Assembly (NCBI RefSeq): GCF_003633775.1
Contig: NZ_RBIN01000007.1
Coordinates: 220,707 to 284,706, forward strand
Direction: 5' to 3'
DNA length: 64,000 nucleotides
Origin: Kushneria sinocarnis
Lineage (GTDB): Bacteria; Pseudomonadota; Gammaproteobacteria; Pseudomonadales; Halomonadaceae
The translations under genes and the position numbers were made by a program. The notes beneath the pieces are model-generated. The model did not search any database. It was given only the letters and a program-made list of their open reading frames with translations, and had not been told where the DNA came from. The stretch's first letter is position 1. Every line of letters begins with the position of its first letter. Below are positions 47,036 through 58,463 of the stretch, piece by piece.

Positions 47036-48604
47036 ATGTCCGATACTTCCAGACGGCTGCTGGGGCAGCGCGTCGTTTTTCTGGCGAGCGGCGGATGCCT
47101 GGTGCTCTTTGCCGCCGCTGCGCTGATCAACCTGCAATGGGTCAGTCAGGGGGTGGATACCCTCTTCGGCTGGTCGACCCGCTGGTTCGGGGCCTACTGG
47201 CAGCTGTGGATGCTGGCCGATCTGGTCATTGCGCTGATCCTCGGCTTTTCCCGCTATGGCGACATCCGGCTGGGGGGCGTGAACAGCGAAAGAACCATGT
47301 CGACCTTCAACTGGCACGCCGTCATTCTCTGCTCGCTGCTGGGCGGGGGTGGCGTGTTCTGGTCGATGGCCGAGCCGATCTATCATTATCTCACCACTCC
47401 GCCGGCCTTCGAGGGCATTGAGGCAGCCTCGCCCGAGGCGGTGGCACCGGCACTGGCCCAGAGCTTCTTCGACTGGGGCTTCAGCGCCTGGGCCTGTCTG
47501 GGCACGCTGTCGGCGATTGTGATGATGTATGCACACTACCATGCCGGTATTCGGCTGCGTCCGCGGACGCTGCTCTATCCGCTGCTCGGGCAGCGGGTGG
47601 AGACCCACTGGCTGGGCAGCCTGGCCGATGTGGTGTGCATTCTGGCAGTGGCGGCAGGCACCATCGGGCCGATCGGCTTTCTGGCCACCCAGCTCTCCTA
47701 CTCCTTTCATGCGCTGCTGGGCTGGCCGGACAGCTATGCCACCCAGCTGGGGGTGCTCGCGGTACTGGTGACGATCTATACGCTGTCGGCCGCCACCGGT
47801 CTGTCGCGCGGCATTCAGTGGCTGTCGAAGTTCAACGTCTGGCTGGTGCTGGGGCTGTTTGCCTTCATCCTGATCGTCGGCCCGGGCGGTTTCGTGATCC
47901 GCCAGTTCTTCGATGGTTTCAGCAGCTATCTGCAGCACTATATCGGTCTCTCGCTGGTGCGCAGCGACACCGGCTGGCTGGACTGGTGGACACTGTTCTT
48001 CTGGGGCTGGTTCATCGGCTTCGTGCCGTCGATGGCCATGTTCGTGGCGCGCATCTCGCGCGGTCGCACCCTGCGGGAACTGGTGATCGCCGTGGCGATC
48101 ACGGCGCCGATTGCCACCAACATCTGGTTTGCCGCCCTGGGTGGCTCGGGGCTGCACTATGAGCTGCTCGATCCCGGCAGCGTCTCCGGACCGCTCCAGG
48201 AAGGCGGGCTGCCGGCTGCGCTGCTGGCGGTGACCACCCAGCTGCCGCTCTCCGTACTCATCGTGCCGCTGGTACTGCTGCTGACCACCATCTTCGTGGC
48301 CACCACCGGCGATTCGATGTCCTATGCCATGGCGATGTCGGTCACCGGGCAGGCCTCGCCGGCCACCGGCATTCGCATCTTCTGGTCGCTGTCCTTCGGT
48401 GTGGTGGCCGCCGTACTGCTGTGGATGGGCGAAGGCGGGATCGATGCGCTGCAGTCCTTCATCGTGATCACGGCGGTACCGGTGTCGCTGTTGCTGCTGC
48501 CGCTGCTGTGGTGGGGCCCGCAGATGGCGCACCGGATGGCGCTGGACCAGGGCCTGCTGCGTACTCCGGTGCAGCCCGCGCGGGAGCAGGAGCCGCCGGA
48601 TTGA
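47036..48604 (+). CDS. BCCT-family transporter, divergent type
   Basis: A 522-residue inner-membrane carrier with 12 predicted helices. The start at ATG 47036 (MSDTSRRLLG) is chosen because upstream residues are arginine-rich noise; the ribosome site is poor. BCCT features include TRWFGAYWQLW near helix 2, TFNWHAVILCSLLGGGGVFWSMAEPIYHY (glycine-rich substrate motif) and WTLFFWGWFIGFVPSMAMFVARISRGRTLREL (helix 8). The usual aromatic and Gly-Met-Phe positions of betaine carriers are altered (WGWFIGF, AMF), and it lacks a long regulatory C-tail. The substrate may not be glycine betaine. Confidence 0.86.
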   Translation: MSDTSRRLLGQRVVFLASGGCLVLFAAAALINLQWVSQGVDTLFGWSTRWFGAYWQLWMLADLVIALILGFSRYGDIRLGGVNSERTMSTFNWHAVILCSLLGGGGVFWSMAEPIYHYLTTPPAFEGIEAASPEAVAPALAQSFFDWGFSAWACLGTLSAIVMMYAHYHAGIRLRPRTLLYPLLGQRVETHWLGSLADVVCILAVAAGTIGPIGFLATQLSYSFHALLGWPDSYATQLGVLAVLVTIYTLSAATGLSRGIQWLSKFNVWLVLGLFAFILIVGPGGFVIRQFFDGFSSYLQHYIGLSLVRSDTGWLDWWTLFFWGWFIGFVPSMAMFVARISRGRTLRELVIAVAITAPIATNIWFAALGGSGLHYELLDPGSVSGPLQEGGLPAALLAVTTQLPLSVLIVPLVLLLTTIFVATTGDSMSYAMAMSVTGQASPATGIRIFWSLSFGVVAAVLLWMGEGGIDALQSFIVITAVPVSLLLLPLLWWGPQMAHRMALDQGLLRTPVQPAREQEPPD

Positions 48605-48638
48605 TTCAGGGCTGCGGTTGATAGCCTGCGCAGACGCC

Positions 48639-48671
48639 ACCGCCCCGATGCCGGAACGGCATCGGGGCGGT
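48639..48671. terminator. Bidirectional hairpin between convergent BCCT and nupC genes
   Basis: ACCGCCCCGATGCC (48639-48652) pairs perfectly with GGCATCGGGGCGGT (48658-48671) around GGAAC. The 14-bp stem lies between two converging stops and is symmetric, so it can serve both strands. No U-tract follows on either side. Confidence 0.65.
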
Positions 48672-48708
48672 GTCATCAGCGCCGGTATCAGGCCACGCTC
48701 GAGCGGGA

Positions 48709-49950
48709 TCAGAGAGCGATGAACAGCCCTGCCAGCGAGGCGCTCATCAGGTTGGAGAGGGTGCCGGCGATGATGGCGCGCATGCCCAGCCGGGCAATGT
48801 CATGACGCCGCCCCGGCGCCATGCCGCCCAGACCGCCCATCAGAATGGCAATCGAGGACAGGTTGGCAAAGCCGCACAGGGCGAAGGTGATGATGGCGCG
48901 CGTATGCTCGCTCAGGCCGCCCGACTGGTCGGTGAACTGGACGAAGGCGACGAACTCGTTGAGCACGATCTTCTGGCCGATGAAGCTGCCCGCCGTGATG
49001 GCATCCTGCCAGGGTACGCCGATCAGAAAGGCCAGCGGTGCGAACAGGTAACCCAGCAGGGCCTGCAGGGTCAGATCGTCGTAGCCGAGCCAGCCACCCA
49101 CCAGGCCGAAGATCAGATTGACCAGCGCGATCAGACTGATGAAGGCCAGCAGCATGCCTCCCACGTTGAGGGCCAGCCGGACACCGTCACTGGCGCCGGT
49201 AGCGGCAGCATCGATGACATTGGCCACCGGCTCGTCGGGGTCGGATTTCAGAATGCGCTCGTGATGCTCGGGGGTGTCGGTCTCCGGCACCATCAGCTTG
49301 GCCATCAGCAGCCCGCCGGGCGCCGCCATGAACGAGGCGGCAATGAGATACTTGAGCTCGACGCCGAGGGCGGCATAGCCGGCCAGGGTGGCGCCGGCCA
49401 CGCTGGCCAGACCACCGACCATCACGGCAAACAGCTCCGAGCGGGTCATGCGCTCGATGAAGGGGCGTACCACCAGCGGTGCCTCGGTCTGTCCGACGAA
49501 GATGTTGGCGCTGGCGGACATCGACTCGCTGTAGCTGGTCCCGGCCAGACGGTGCAGGGCACCGCCGATGAACTGGATGATCCAGCGCATGATGCCGAGG
49601 TAGTAGAGCACCGAAATCAGGGACGAGAGAAAGACAATGACCGGCAGTACCCGGATCACGAACACGAAGCCGCCGCTGCCGAACAGCTCCTGCATGCGCT
49701 CGCTCGCCAGACCACCGAACAGGAACGAAATGCCGGCATTGGCGCTGTCGATCACCGCCTGTACGCCGCGGCTGAGCTCCAGCAGCAGGGTTTGCCCCAG
49801 GGGCACATAGAGGACCAGCGCACCCAGCCCGGCCTGCAGGGCAAACGCCACCAGAATGGTACGCCAGCGAATGGCACGACGATTCTCCGACAGGGCCCAG
49901 GCGATCCCCATCAGGATGAGCGGGCCGGCAAGACCCATCAGTATCCGCAT
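48709..49950 (-). CDS. nupC: NupC-family concentrative nucleoside transporter (CNT)
   Basis: A 413-residue inner-membrane symporter that imports nucleosides with cations. ATG 49950 (MRILMGLAGPLILMG) has GGAGCT upstream. The CNT signature is seen in ALQAGLGALVLYVPLG, ISFLFGG, VLPVIVFLSSLISVLYYLG, GQTEAPLVVRPFI and the conserved ANLSSIAILMGGLGGMAPGR near the C-terminus. E. coli NupC has 400 residues. The Tsx-like porin in this window could supply nucleosides across the outer membrane. The gene stands alone, convergent with the BCCT carrier. Confidence 0.93.
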   Translation of the reverse strand: MRILMGLAGPLILMGIAWALSENRRAIRWRTILVAFALQAGLGALVLYVPLGQTLLLELSRGVQAVIDSANAGISFLFGGLASERMQELFGSGGFVFVIRVLPVIVFLSSLISVLYYLGIMRWIIQFIGGALHRLAGTSYSESMSASANIFVGQTEAPLVVRPFIERMTRSELFAVMVGGLASVAGATLAGYAALGVELKYLIAASFMAAPGGLLMAKLMVPETDTPEHHERILKSDPDEPVANVIDAAATGASDGVRLALNVGGMLLAFISLIALVNLIFGLVGGWLGYDDLTLQALLGYLFAPLAFLIGVPWQDAITAGSFIGQKIVLNEFVAFVQFTDQSGGLSEHTRAIITFALCGFANLSSIAILMGGLGGMAPGRRHDIARLGMRAIIAGTLSNLMSASLAGLFIAL

Positions 49951-50064
49951 GAAAGCTCCACGTCCGTTACTTGTTATTGAGTCCAGAGCCCGCTGCGGTT
50001 TGTGCATGGGCTCTTTTATCCTGCCAGTACTGGAGCGTGACGTCAGCGCCCGAATGACGTCTTC

Positions 50065-51915
50065 TCAGGCCGTGTCGACATGCGAATGGCGCCCCGGCGT
50101 GGCTGAACCCTGCTGCAGCTCCGGTGAATCCGCGTAGATCAGACTGATCAGACGCTCGCCGGGGCGCAGTGAGAGTGCCGGCCCATCGGCCCGGATCACG
50201 CGCAGTCGGCCCTGGGCGGAGAGGATGAACAGCGGCAGCAGGCGATTGTCATGAATGCGCCGATAATCCTCGAGGCCGAAGCTGTCGGTCATGCGGGTCA
50301 CGCGCAGCTCGCCGCCACGACCGATGGCATCCTCCAGATGGGCATAGGTGGCCTGCTCGTCGAACAGCAGCGGCAGATGCCCAAGTGCCTTGTCCTGACG
50401 GCGTTTGGCATGCTTGCCGGGGTCTTCCGCGAGACGATAGACATGGCCGTGACCGAGCACATGCTCGAAGTGCAGGGCGGCCAGGTTATTGAGCTCGCGA
50501 TAGGGCGACAGCGGCAGCAGCCGACCGATGCCGGTCAGTTCGAGGTGCTGGACGGCATGTTCGGAGAGCGGATTGCCGTAGTAGACCGGCAGCCCCGCCA
50601 TGCGGGCTTCCTGTACCGCATCCCAGCTGGTATCGGTGAGGCGCACGGTAAAGCCGAGCTCGACCAGTTCGCGCGCCACGCTGCGTGCCAGCGGATTGGC
50701 GCCGAGAATCAGGAAGCCGGAAGGTTCGGGCTCGCTGACGCCCAGCAGGGTCACGATCGGCCGTGACAGCAGGCTCTGGATCACGACCGTGCCGATGATA
50801 ACCAGAAAGGTCACCGGCACCAGCATTTCGGCACCTTCAACCCCGGCCTGTTCGAGCTTGATGGCAAACAGCGAGGCGACCGCAGCGGCCACGATACCGC
50901 GTGGCGACAGCCAGGCCAGCAGTGCCTTTTCGCGCCACTTCAGGCCACTGCCCAGGGTGCAGGCCCACACCGAGAGAGGCCGGGCCACGAACATCAGGAT
51001 GGCCAGATAGATCCAGGCCGGCCAGGAAAGCAGCGCCAGCTGTTCGGGGGTGATGCGCGCGGCCAGCAGGATGAACAGCCCCGACACCAGCAGTACGGTC
51101 AGGGTCTCCTTGAACTCGATGATCGGCTCGGTGGGAATGCCGCGCATGTTCGCCATCCAGATGCCCATCACCGTCACCGTCAGCAGCCCGGACTCCTCGA
51201 ACAGGGCATTGGAGATGGCAAACAGGGTCAGCATGCACATCAGGGTGCCGAAGCTGTGCAGCCGCTGGGGCAGCCAGTGGTGGCGCAGCACCAGCCCCCA
51301 CAGCCAGCCGCCGGCCGCCCCCAGCCCCAGTCCCAGGCCGATGGTCTGGGCGAACAGCAGCAGGGTGTGCGAGGCCGCGCCGTTCTCCTGACCGATGGCG
51401 ACGAATTCGTAGATCAGTACCGCCAGCAGGGCGCCGACGGGGTCGACCAGAATCCCCTCCCAGCGCAGGATCTGGGTCAGGTTGCCCTGGGCGCGCAGGG
51501 TCTGCAGCAGCGGCGTGACCACGGTCGGACCGGTAACCACCAGCAGACCGCCCAGTACCGCAGAGATCTCCCACGAGATGCCCAGCAGCCAGTGGGCAGC
51601 CAGGGTGCCGATGATGCCGGTGATTGCCACCCCCCAGGTGATCAGCCGGCTGACGGTACGGCCGTGGCCGCGCAGGTCACGGAAGTTCAGCGTCAGACTG
51701 CCCTCGAACAGGATGACCGCCACCGCCAGCGAGATCAGCGGAAACAGCAGCTCCCCGAGCAGTTCATCCGGGTTGAGCCAGCCGGTCACCGGGCCGGCGA
51801 CCATGCCGACGATCAGCAGCGGCAGAATGGCCGGCAGGCGCATGCGCCAGGCGCCCCACTGGCAGACCAGTGACAGCAGCCCGATAAGAGCCAGTAGCAG
51901 CGCGGGTTCGGACAT
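50065..51915 (-). CDS. CPA1-type cation:proton antiporter with C-terminal TrkA-N domain
   Basis: A 616-residue protein. The first about 400 residues form 12 or so helices of a Na+(K+)/H+ antiporter: RMRLPAILPLLIVGMVAGP, ILFEGSLTLNF, VVTGPTVVTPLLQTLR, GILVDPVGALLAVLIYEF with the transport Asp, and AWLSPRGIVAAAVASLFA. After it comes a Rossmann-type RCK_N domain (FLILGANPLARSVARELVELG, then VYYGNPLSEHAVQHL) and a further cytosolic segment. The arrangement suggests nucleotide-gated ion exchange, fitting pH or salt balance in a halophile. Exact ions cannot be told. Confidence 0.9.
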   Translation of the reverse strand: MSEPALLLALIGLLSLVCQWGAWRMRLPAILPLLIVGMVAGPVTGWLNPDELLGELLFPLISLAVAVILFEGSLTLNFRDLRGHGRTVSRLITWGVAITGIIGTLAAHWLLGISWEISAVLGGLLVVTGPTVVTPLLQTLRAQGNLTQILRWEGILVDPVGALLAVLIYEFVAIGQENGAASHTLLLFAQTIGLGLGLGAAGGWLWGLVLRHHWLPQRLHSFGTLMCMLTLFAISNALFEESGLLTVTVMGIWMANMRGIPTEPIIEFKETLTVLLVSGLFILLAARITPEQLALLSWPAWIYLAILMFVARPLSVWACTLGSGLKWREKALLAWLSPRGIVAAAVASLFAIKLEQAGVEGAEMLVPVTFLVIIGTVVIQSLLSRPIVTLLGVSEPEPSGFLILGANPLARSVARELVELGFTVRLTDTSWDAVQEARMAGLPVYYGNPLSEHAVQHLELTGIGRLLPLSPYRELNNLAALHFEHVLGHGHVYRLAEDPGKHAKRRQDKALGHLPLLFDEQATYAHLEDAIGRGGELRVTRMTDSFGLEDYRRIHDNRLLPLFILSAQGRLRVIRADGPALSLRPGERLISLIYADSPELQQGSATPGRHSHVDTA

Positions 51916-51998
51916 GGTGGGAGTATCCTGCGAGTTGCAACAGCGCGCAGACTAGACGGACGGCGTGCCGGGTGCAATGGAGCGTAAGGAATTGGCGC

Positions 51999-52199
51999 TC
52001 AGCGGCCGAACAGCCACAGCACCAGCGAGATCACCACGCTGACCAGGATCATGGTGGTAATCGGAAAATAAAGGCTGAAGTGCTCGCGCCGGATCACGAT
52101 GTCTCCCGGCAGATGCCCCAGCGGCAGCCGGCTCAGCCAGGGCCACAGCAGACCGGCCACGACAGTGAGCACACCGATGATGATCAGGGTCCGGGACAT
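51999..52199 (-). CDS. DUF2905 family small membrane protein
   Basis: A 66-residue protein with two hydrophobic helices (TLIIIGVLTVVAGLLWPWL and ITTMILVSVVISLVLWLF) around LGHLPGDIVIRREHFSLYFP, which is the DUF2905 signature. Function unknown. It lies 38 bases upstream of the YdiJ-type gene's far end and 83 bases from the antiporter, all on the minus strand. Confidence 0.88.
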   Translation of the reverse strand: MSRTLIIIGVLTVVAGLLWPWLSRLPLGHLPGDIVIRREHFSLYFPITTMILVSVVISLVLWLFGR

Positions 52200-52237
52200 G
52201 GGTTCGGTCTCCGTGATTGACGCCCGCGCCGGCCCGC

Positions 52238-55200
52238 TCAGGCAGGCGCCAGGGTGCGCAGCAGGGCCTGGGCCGGGTGCTGCAGCCGGACTTCGGAGAA
52301 GCGATCAACCTGACTGCGGCAGGAGTAGCCGGTGGCCAGCAGGCGGTCGTGATCCTCGCTCTGCTCGACAATCGACTGCCACGACAGCGCGTAGATCGAT
52401 TGTGAGGTTGCGCGATGATGCGCTTCGTGACCATAGGTGCCGGACATGCCGCAGCAGCCGCTGCCCACCAGTTCGAGTTCGAGACCGAAGGCCTCGAACA
52501 CCTGCTGCCAGGCGCGACCGCTGCCCGGTGCGTTGGTCCTTTCCGTGCAGTGGGCGAGCAGCCGCCATGGCCCGGTGTCATTACGGGCCGCGATATCGCT
52601 GCGCCGGCTCAGTCTCTGGCCGCGTGACAGCAGCCACTCCTGCAGCAGCAGCACCTCGGGCACGGCGTCCTCGCCCAGGGTGTCGGGATACTCCTGGCGA
52701 TAGATCAGCGTCATGGCCGGGTCGATACCCACCAGCGGCACGCCGAAGCGGGCCAGCGAGCGCAGCCGCTCGGCCTGACGCCGGGCCGTGCGCTCGAAAC
52801 GGCCCAGCATGCCCAGCACCTCGCCGGGCTTGCCGTTCGGGTGGTAGGGCGCCACGAAAACCCGGATATCCAGCCGCGCCAGCAGATCGACGATATCGCG
52901 GACCACGGCGGCGTCGAAATGGGTGGTGAAGGTATCCTGCACCAGCACCACGCTGTCGGTCTTCTGGCGTTCGGTCAGCCGGCCCAGCGCCGTCGGCGTG
53001 GCCAGCGGAATGCCCCAGGCCTCGAGCTGACGGTCGAGCCGGTCGACCGAAAGCGTGGGTGCATCGACCAGGCCGATGGTGCGCTCGAGGCTCCGCTGGA
53101 CCCAGCGCTGTTCCAGCAGGCCGTTGTAGAGCGGCGCGATCCGGGCAAGCCAGGGGGTCATGGCCTCCAGCGAGCTCAGCAGCAGGTGTCGCGCCGGGCG
53201 CAGGTAGCGACCGTAGTAGAGCTCGAGAAAGCGGCTGCGAAAATCCGGCACGTTGACCCGCACCGGGCACTGACCGGCGCAGGACTTGCAGGCCAGGCAG
53301 CCGTCCATGGCCTCGTGGACTTCATGAGAGAAGTCCTGCTCGTCGCGCAGGGTATTGCGCAGCCGGGCGGGCCAGGCAAGCCACCGGCGCCACGCCGGAC
53401 GATCGCGCAACCGGCGCGACTCCGCCAGCACATCGATGCCATCGTTGCCCTGGCGGCGCAGCCATTCGCGCATCAGGCTGGCACGCCCCTTGGGGGAGTG
53501 AATGCGCTCCCGGGTGGCCTTCCAGGAAGGACACATGGCGTCGTTCGGGTCGTAGTTGTAGCAGGCGCCATTGCCGTTGCAGTAGACGGCGCTGTCATAG
53601 CGTTCCCAGACCCGCTCGTCGATCTGGCGATCCTGCTCGCCCCGGGTCGGCACCCCGTCAATGCGCAGCAGTTCGGCGCCGCTCTCCGAGGGCGTGGCGA
53701 TCTTGCCGGGATTGAGCTGATTGCGCGGATCGAAGGCCGCCTTGAGCTGCTGCAGCACCGGATAAAGATCGCCGAAGAAGGCCGGGGTGTATTCCGAGCG
53801 CACGCCCTTGCCGTGTTCGCCCCACAGCAGCCCACCGTAGTGCCGGGTCAACTCGACCACGCGATCGGAGAGGGTCCGCACCAGCGCGGCCTGGTCGGGG
53901 TCCTTCATGTCGATGGCCGGGCGCACATGCAGCACGCCGGCATCGACATGGCCGAACATGCCGTACTCGAGGCCATACTCATCGAGCAGGGCACGAAAGG
54001 CCTCGATATAGTCGGCAAGATGCTCCGGCGGCACGGCGGTATCCTCGACAAAGGGAATCGGCCGGCGCTCGCCCTGCGTATTGCCGAGCAGCCCCACGGC
54101 GCGCTTGCGCATGCCGTAGATCGGCGTCATTTGTTCGCGACCGCGGGCGATGGTGTGGCCCAGCCGGGTAACGCCGGTGTCGTCTTCCAGCTGGCGCACG
54201 AAGGCTTCGATGCGCGCTTCCAGCCGCTGCTCGTCCTCGTCGTTGAATTCGACCAGGTTGATGCCGCGCACGGCCGGTGAGCCTTCGTCGCCGGCCGGAA
54301 AATACGCCGCCACACTGTCCCAGACGATATCCTCCATCGCCAGCATCAGCACCCGGTCATCGACCGTCTCGATCGAGGTGGGGGCATCCGCCGCGCCATC
54401 CTCGCCCATCAGCGTGCGGGCGTCGCGCAGGGCGTCCATGAAGGCGCCATAGCGCACGTTGATCAGGGCGGAGTGCTGCGGCAGCGGCAAGACGTTGAGC
54501 GTGGCTTCGCTGATGAAGCCCAGCGATCCTTCCGAACCGCACAGCAGGCTGTTGAGGTCGAGCCGGCCCCGGTCATCGCGCAGATGCGCCAGGTCGTAGC
54601 CGGTCAGGCAGCGGTTGAGCGGCGGAAAGCGCGCCGCAATGGCTTCGCCGTGGCGGTCGATGACCTCGCGTGCGGTGCGGTGTACCTCGGCGATGCGGCC
54701 CTCGCCGGCACAGAGCTCGTCGAGCTCGTGCTCCTCCAGCGGGCGACTGGTAAAGTGCTCCCCGCCGATCAGCACGGTGTCGAGTTCGAGCACGTGATTG
54801 CGGGTCTTGCCGTAGGCACGCGACCCCTGACCGCTGGCATCGGTGCTGATCATGCCGGCGAGGGTGGCGCGGTTGGAGGTCGACAGCTCCGGGGCGAAGA
54901 AGAGCCCGTGCGGGCGCAGGGCCGCATTGAGCTGATCCTTGACCACGCCGGCCTGGACCCGGACCCGACGATTGTCGGCATCGATGTCGAGGATGTGATG
55001 CATGTAACGGGTCACATCCACCACGATCGCATCGGTCAGCGACTGGCCGTTGGTGCCGGTGCCGCCACCGCGGGGGGCGACCACGATATCCTGAAAGGGG
55101 GGCTGCGCCATCAGCCGGGCGATCAGCACCAGGTCGTCGCCATCGCCGGGGTAGAGCACGGCCTGCGGCAGGCGCTGATAGATGGAGTTGTCGGTGGCCA

Positions 55201-55318
55201 GCACCGTGCGATTGGCATGATCGGCGGCGATATCGCCCCGGAAGCCGCGCTCGCGCAGGGTATCGAGAAAGTGCTGGTAGTGCTGCTCCAGAGCGGGGGC
55301 GTCGAGCGTTTCGATCAT
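52238..55318 (-). CDS. ydiJ: FAD- and Fe-S-containing dehydrogenase (YdiJ type, D-2-hydroxyglutarate dehydrogenase family)
   Basis: A 1026-residue multidomain oxidoreductase. The N-terminal FAD-binding (PCMH) domain contains VVAPRGGGTGTNGQSL and SGQGSRAYGKTRNHVL, followed by a lactate-dehydrogenase-type FAD C-terminal domain (about 200-530, with LLWGEHGKGVRSEYTP). A ferredoxin-like region has CYNYDPNDAMCPSWKATRER and CLACKSCAGQCPVRVNVPDF. The C-terminal CCG-type domain shows LLAHCTERTN and GSGCCGMSGTYGHEA. YdiJ relatives oxidise D-2-hydroxyglutarate or similar 2-hydroxyacids. The gene is single and divergent from serS. Confidence 0.9.
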   Translation of the reverse strand: MIETLDAPALEQHYQHFLDTLRERGFRGDIAADHANRTVLATDNSIYQRLPQAVLYPGDGDDLVLIARLMAQPPFQDIVVAPRGGGTGTNGQSLTDAIVVDVTRYMHHILDIDADNRRVRVQAGVVKDQLNAALRPHGLFFAPELSTSNRATLAGMISTDASGQGSRAYGKTRNHVLELDTVLIGGEHFTSRPLEEHELDELCAGEGRIAEVHRTAREVIDRHGEAIAARFPPLNRCLTGYDLAHLRDDRGRLDLNSLLCGSEGSLGFISEATLNVLPLPQHSALINVRYGAFMDALRDARTLMGEDGAADAPTSIETVDDRVLMLAMEDIVWDSVAAYFPAGDEGSPAVRGINLVEFNDEDEQRLEARIEAFVRQLEDDTGVTRLGHTIARGREQMTPIYGMRKRAVGLLGNTQGERRPIPFVEDTAVPPEHLADYIEAFRALLDEYGLEYGMFGHVDAGVLHVRPAIDMKDPDQAALVRTLSDRVVELTRHYGGLLWGEHGKGVRSEYTPAFFGDLYPVLQQLKAAFDPRNQLNPGKIATPSESGAELLRIDGVPTRGEQDRQIDERVWERYDSAVYCNGNGACYNYDPNDAMCPSWKATRERIHSPKGRASLMREWLRRQGNDGIDVLAESRRLRDRPAWRRWLAWPARLRNTLRDEQDFSHEVHEAMDGCLACKSCAGQCPVRVNVPDFRSRFLELYYGRYLRPARHLLLSSLEAMTPWLARIAPLYNGLLEQRWVQRSLERTIGLVDAPTLSVDRLDRQLEAWGIPLATPTALGRLTERQKTDSVVLVQDTFTTHFDAAVVRDIVDLLARLDIRVFVAPYHPNGKPGEVLGMLGRFERTARRQAERLRSLARFGVPLVGIDPAMTLIYRQEYPDTLGEDAVPEVLLLQEWLLSRGQRLSRRSDIAARNDTGPWRLLAHCTERTNAPGSGRAWQQVFEAFGLELELVGSGCCGMSGTYGHEAHHRATSQSIYALSWQSIVEQSEDHDRLLATGYSCRSQVDRFSEVRLQHPAQALLRTLAPA

Positions 55319-56905
<1,587 letters not shown>

Positions 56906-56990
56906 GCCCGCAGCGGGCGGGCGCTGGGCGGATCGCCCTGCGCCACGTATCATGGCGGCTTTCGTCAATGCTCAACCGACCTGATCGCTC

Positions 56991-58178
56991 ATGGAAATGC
57001 TGACCCTGCAGTTGGACCCCGGAGTGCTCGATGTGCGCCTGATCGGTGGTGGTCAGGCGGCGCTGGCACTGGCGCGCCAGCTGACCGGGCTGGTCGAGCG
57101 CCTGTGTGTACATGATGAAGCGCCGATGCCGGCCCTGCAGCAGCTGCTGCAGCAGTACGAGTGGTCACGGAACGCTGACGCCCCCGAGGCCGGTGCCGGT
57201 CAGCTGTGGCTGATCGCAACCGGCAGTACTCACGAGGATGAGCGCTGGGCTGCCGTGGCGCATCGCGAAGGCGTGCCGGTATTCGTGCCGAGCCTGCCGG
57301 CGGTGTCCACCGCGCGCCTGCCGTTACGGGTCGGGACCCGCCCCGATGAGCAGGTGCGGGCCGGCATGCAGCGCGGTCATGTCAGTCTGGTCGGTGCCGG
57401 CCCGGGCGACCCCGAGCTTTTGACAATGCGCGCGGTGCGTGTGCTGGAGCAGGCCGACGTGGTCATTCATGATCGCCTGGTCAGTCCGGAGATTCTGGCG
57501 CTGCTGCCCGCCGAGGCCCGGCGGCTCTATGTCGGCAAGGCGCGCTCGCAGCACAGCGTCCCCCAGGAGGGCATCAACCAGGCCCTGGTGGACTGGGCGC
57601 GCGCCGGTTTCCGGGTGGTGCGGCTCAAGGGGGGCGATCCCTTCATCTTCGGCCGGGGTGGCGAGGAGCTCGAAACGCTCGCTGAAGCCGGACTCTCCTT
57701 CGAGGTGGTGCCGGGCATCACCGCGGCGGCGGGCATTTCCGCCTATGCCGGCATTCCGCTGACCCACCGCGATCATGCCCAGTCGGTCCGTTTCGTGACC
57801 GGCCATCTGCGCAACGGCAGCTGCGATCTGGACTGGCCGACCCTGGCCGGCGCGGGGCAGACGCTGGTGTTCTACATGGGACTGGGCACGCTTGAGGTCA
57901 TTTGTGATGCACTGATGACCCACGGGCTGGCAGGTGATACGCCGATTGCGCTGGTCGAGCAGGGCACCACGGCGCGCCAGCGGGTGCATGTCGGCCGGCT
58001 GGATGACATGCCCGGGCGTCTCGAGCAGCTGACCATTGCCCCGCCGACCCTGATCATTGTCGGGGGCGTGGTGGCGCTGCACGATCGGCTCGGCTGGTTT
58101 GCCACCGCAGCGGCGCGCAGTCTCGGCTGGGACAGCGGCAAGCATCCGGCCCCCCTGTCACGGGCCGGCTCCGCCTGA
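56991..58178 (+). CDS. cysG: Siroheme synthase-like: uroporphyrinogen-III C-methyltransferase with reduced N-terminal domain
   Basis: A 395-residue protein. Residues about 130-390 are a full SUMT domain that methylates uroporphyrinogen III to precorrin-2: [75 protein letters not shown] and FYMGLG. The first 129 residues keep a Rossmann-like start ([16 protein letters not shown]) but are far shorter than the 215-residue dehydrogenase/chelatase half of E. coli CysG and lack its usual Asn-Val-Val-Asp-like motif. NAD-dependent oxidation and iron insertion may therefore be lost or done elsewhere. The serS-cysG order supports the name. Confidence 0.85.
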   Translation: MEMLTLQLDPGVLDVRLIGGGQAALALARQLTGLVERLCVHDEAPMPALQQLLQQYEWSRNADAPEAGAGQLWLIATGSTHEDERWAAVAHREGVPVFVPSLPAVSTARLPLRVGTRPDEQVRAGMQRGHVSLVGAGPGDPELLTMRAVRVLEQADVVIHDRLVSPEILALLPAEARRLYVGKARSQHSVPQEGINQALVDWARAGFRVVRLKGGDPFIFGRGGEELETLAEAGLSFEVVPGITAAAGISAYAGIPLTHRDHAQSVRFVTGHLRNGSCDLDWPTLAGAGQTLVFYMGLGTLEVICDALMTHGLAGDTPIALVEQGTTARQRVHVGRLDDMPGRLEQLTIAPPTLIIVGGVVALHDRLGWFATAAARSLGWDSGKHPAPLSRAGSA

Positions 58179-58259
58179 CTCGCCCGCTCGCCGAGGCCCT
58201 TCGAATTGCGTGAGGGCGCAAGCGGTCAGCGCTCTGCGAATCCGATAAACCGGTCCGGT

Positions 58260-58463
58260 TCAGGAGAGCGGGGCGGGCAGTGGTACGTGCTGTGCCAGCA
58301 GGATCAGCATGCACAGCAGCGAAGGCGCAAACAATAGAAAGGCCATCAGGCTGAACCAGTAGAGGCGCTCGCGCGCCAGTGCCAGCCTGAAACGGCGGTC
58401 ACGAATGCGGTGACTGCTGAAGTGGCGGTGGGATATCAGACGCCGGAGCTGCGCCATCATCAT
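58260..58463 (-). CDS. Small membrane protein, unknown
   Basis: A 67-residue protein with a basic N-terminal half (SHRHFSSHRIRDRRFR) and one or two hydrophobic helices (LYWFSLMAFLLFAPSLLCMLILLA). Its ATG overlaps the stop of the upstream 71-residue gene by four bases, which supports both as real, coupled cistrons. The first three codons are ATG, so the start may be any of them. No family recognised. Confidence 0.62.
   Translation of the reverse strand: MMMAQLRRLISHRHFSSHRIRDRRFRLALARERLYWFSLMAFLLFAPSLLCMLILLAQHVPLPAPLS

Noticed and set aside
47012..48676. A 554-residue minus-strand frame opposite the BCCT gene
   Set aside because: Very rich in Gln, Arg and His, as expected for the complement of transmembrane codons; no ribosome site.
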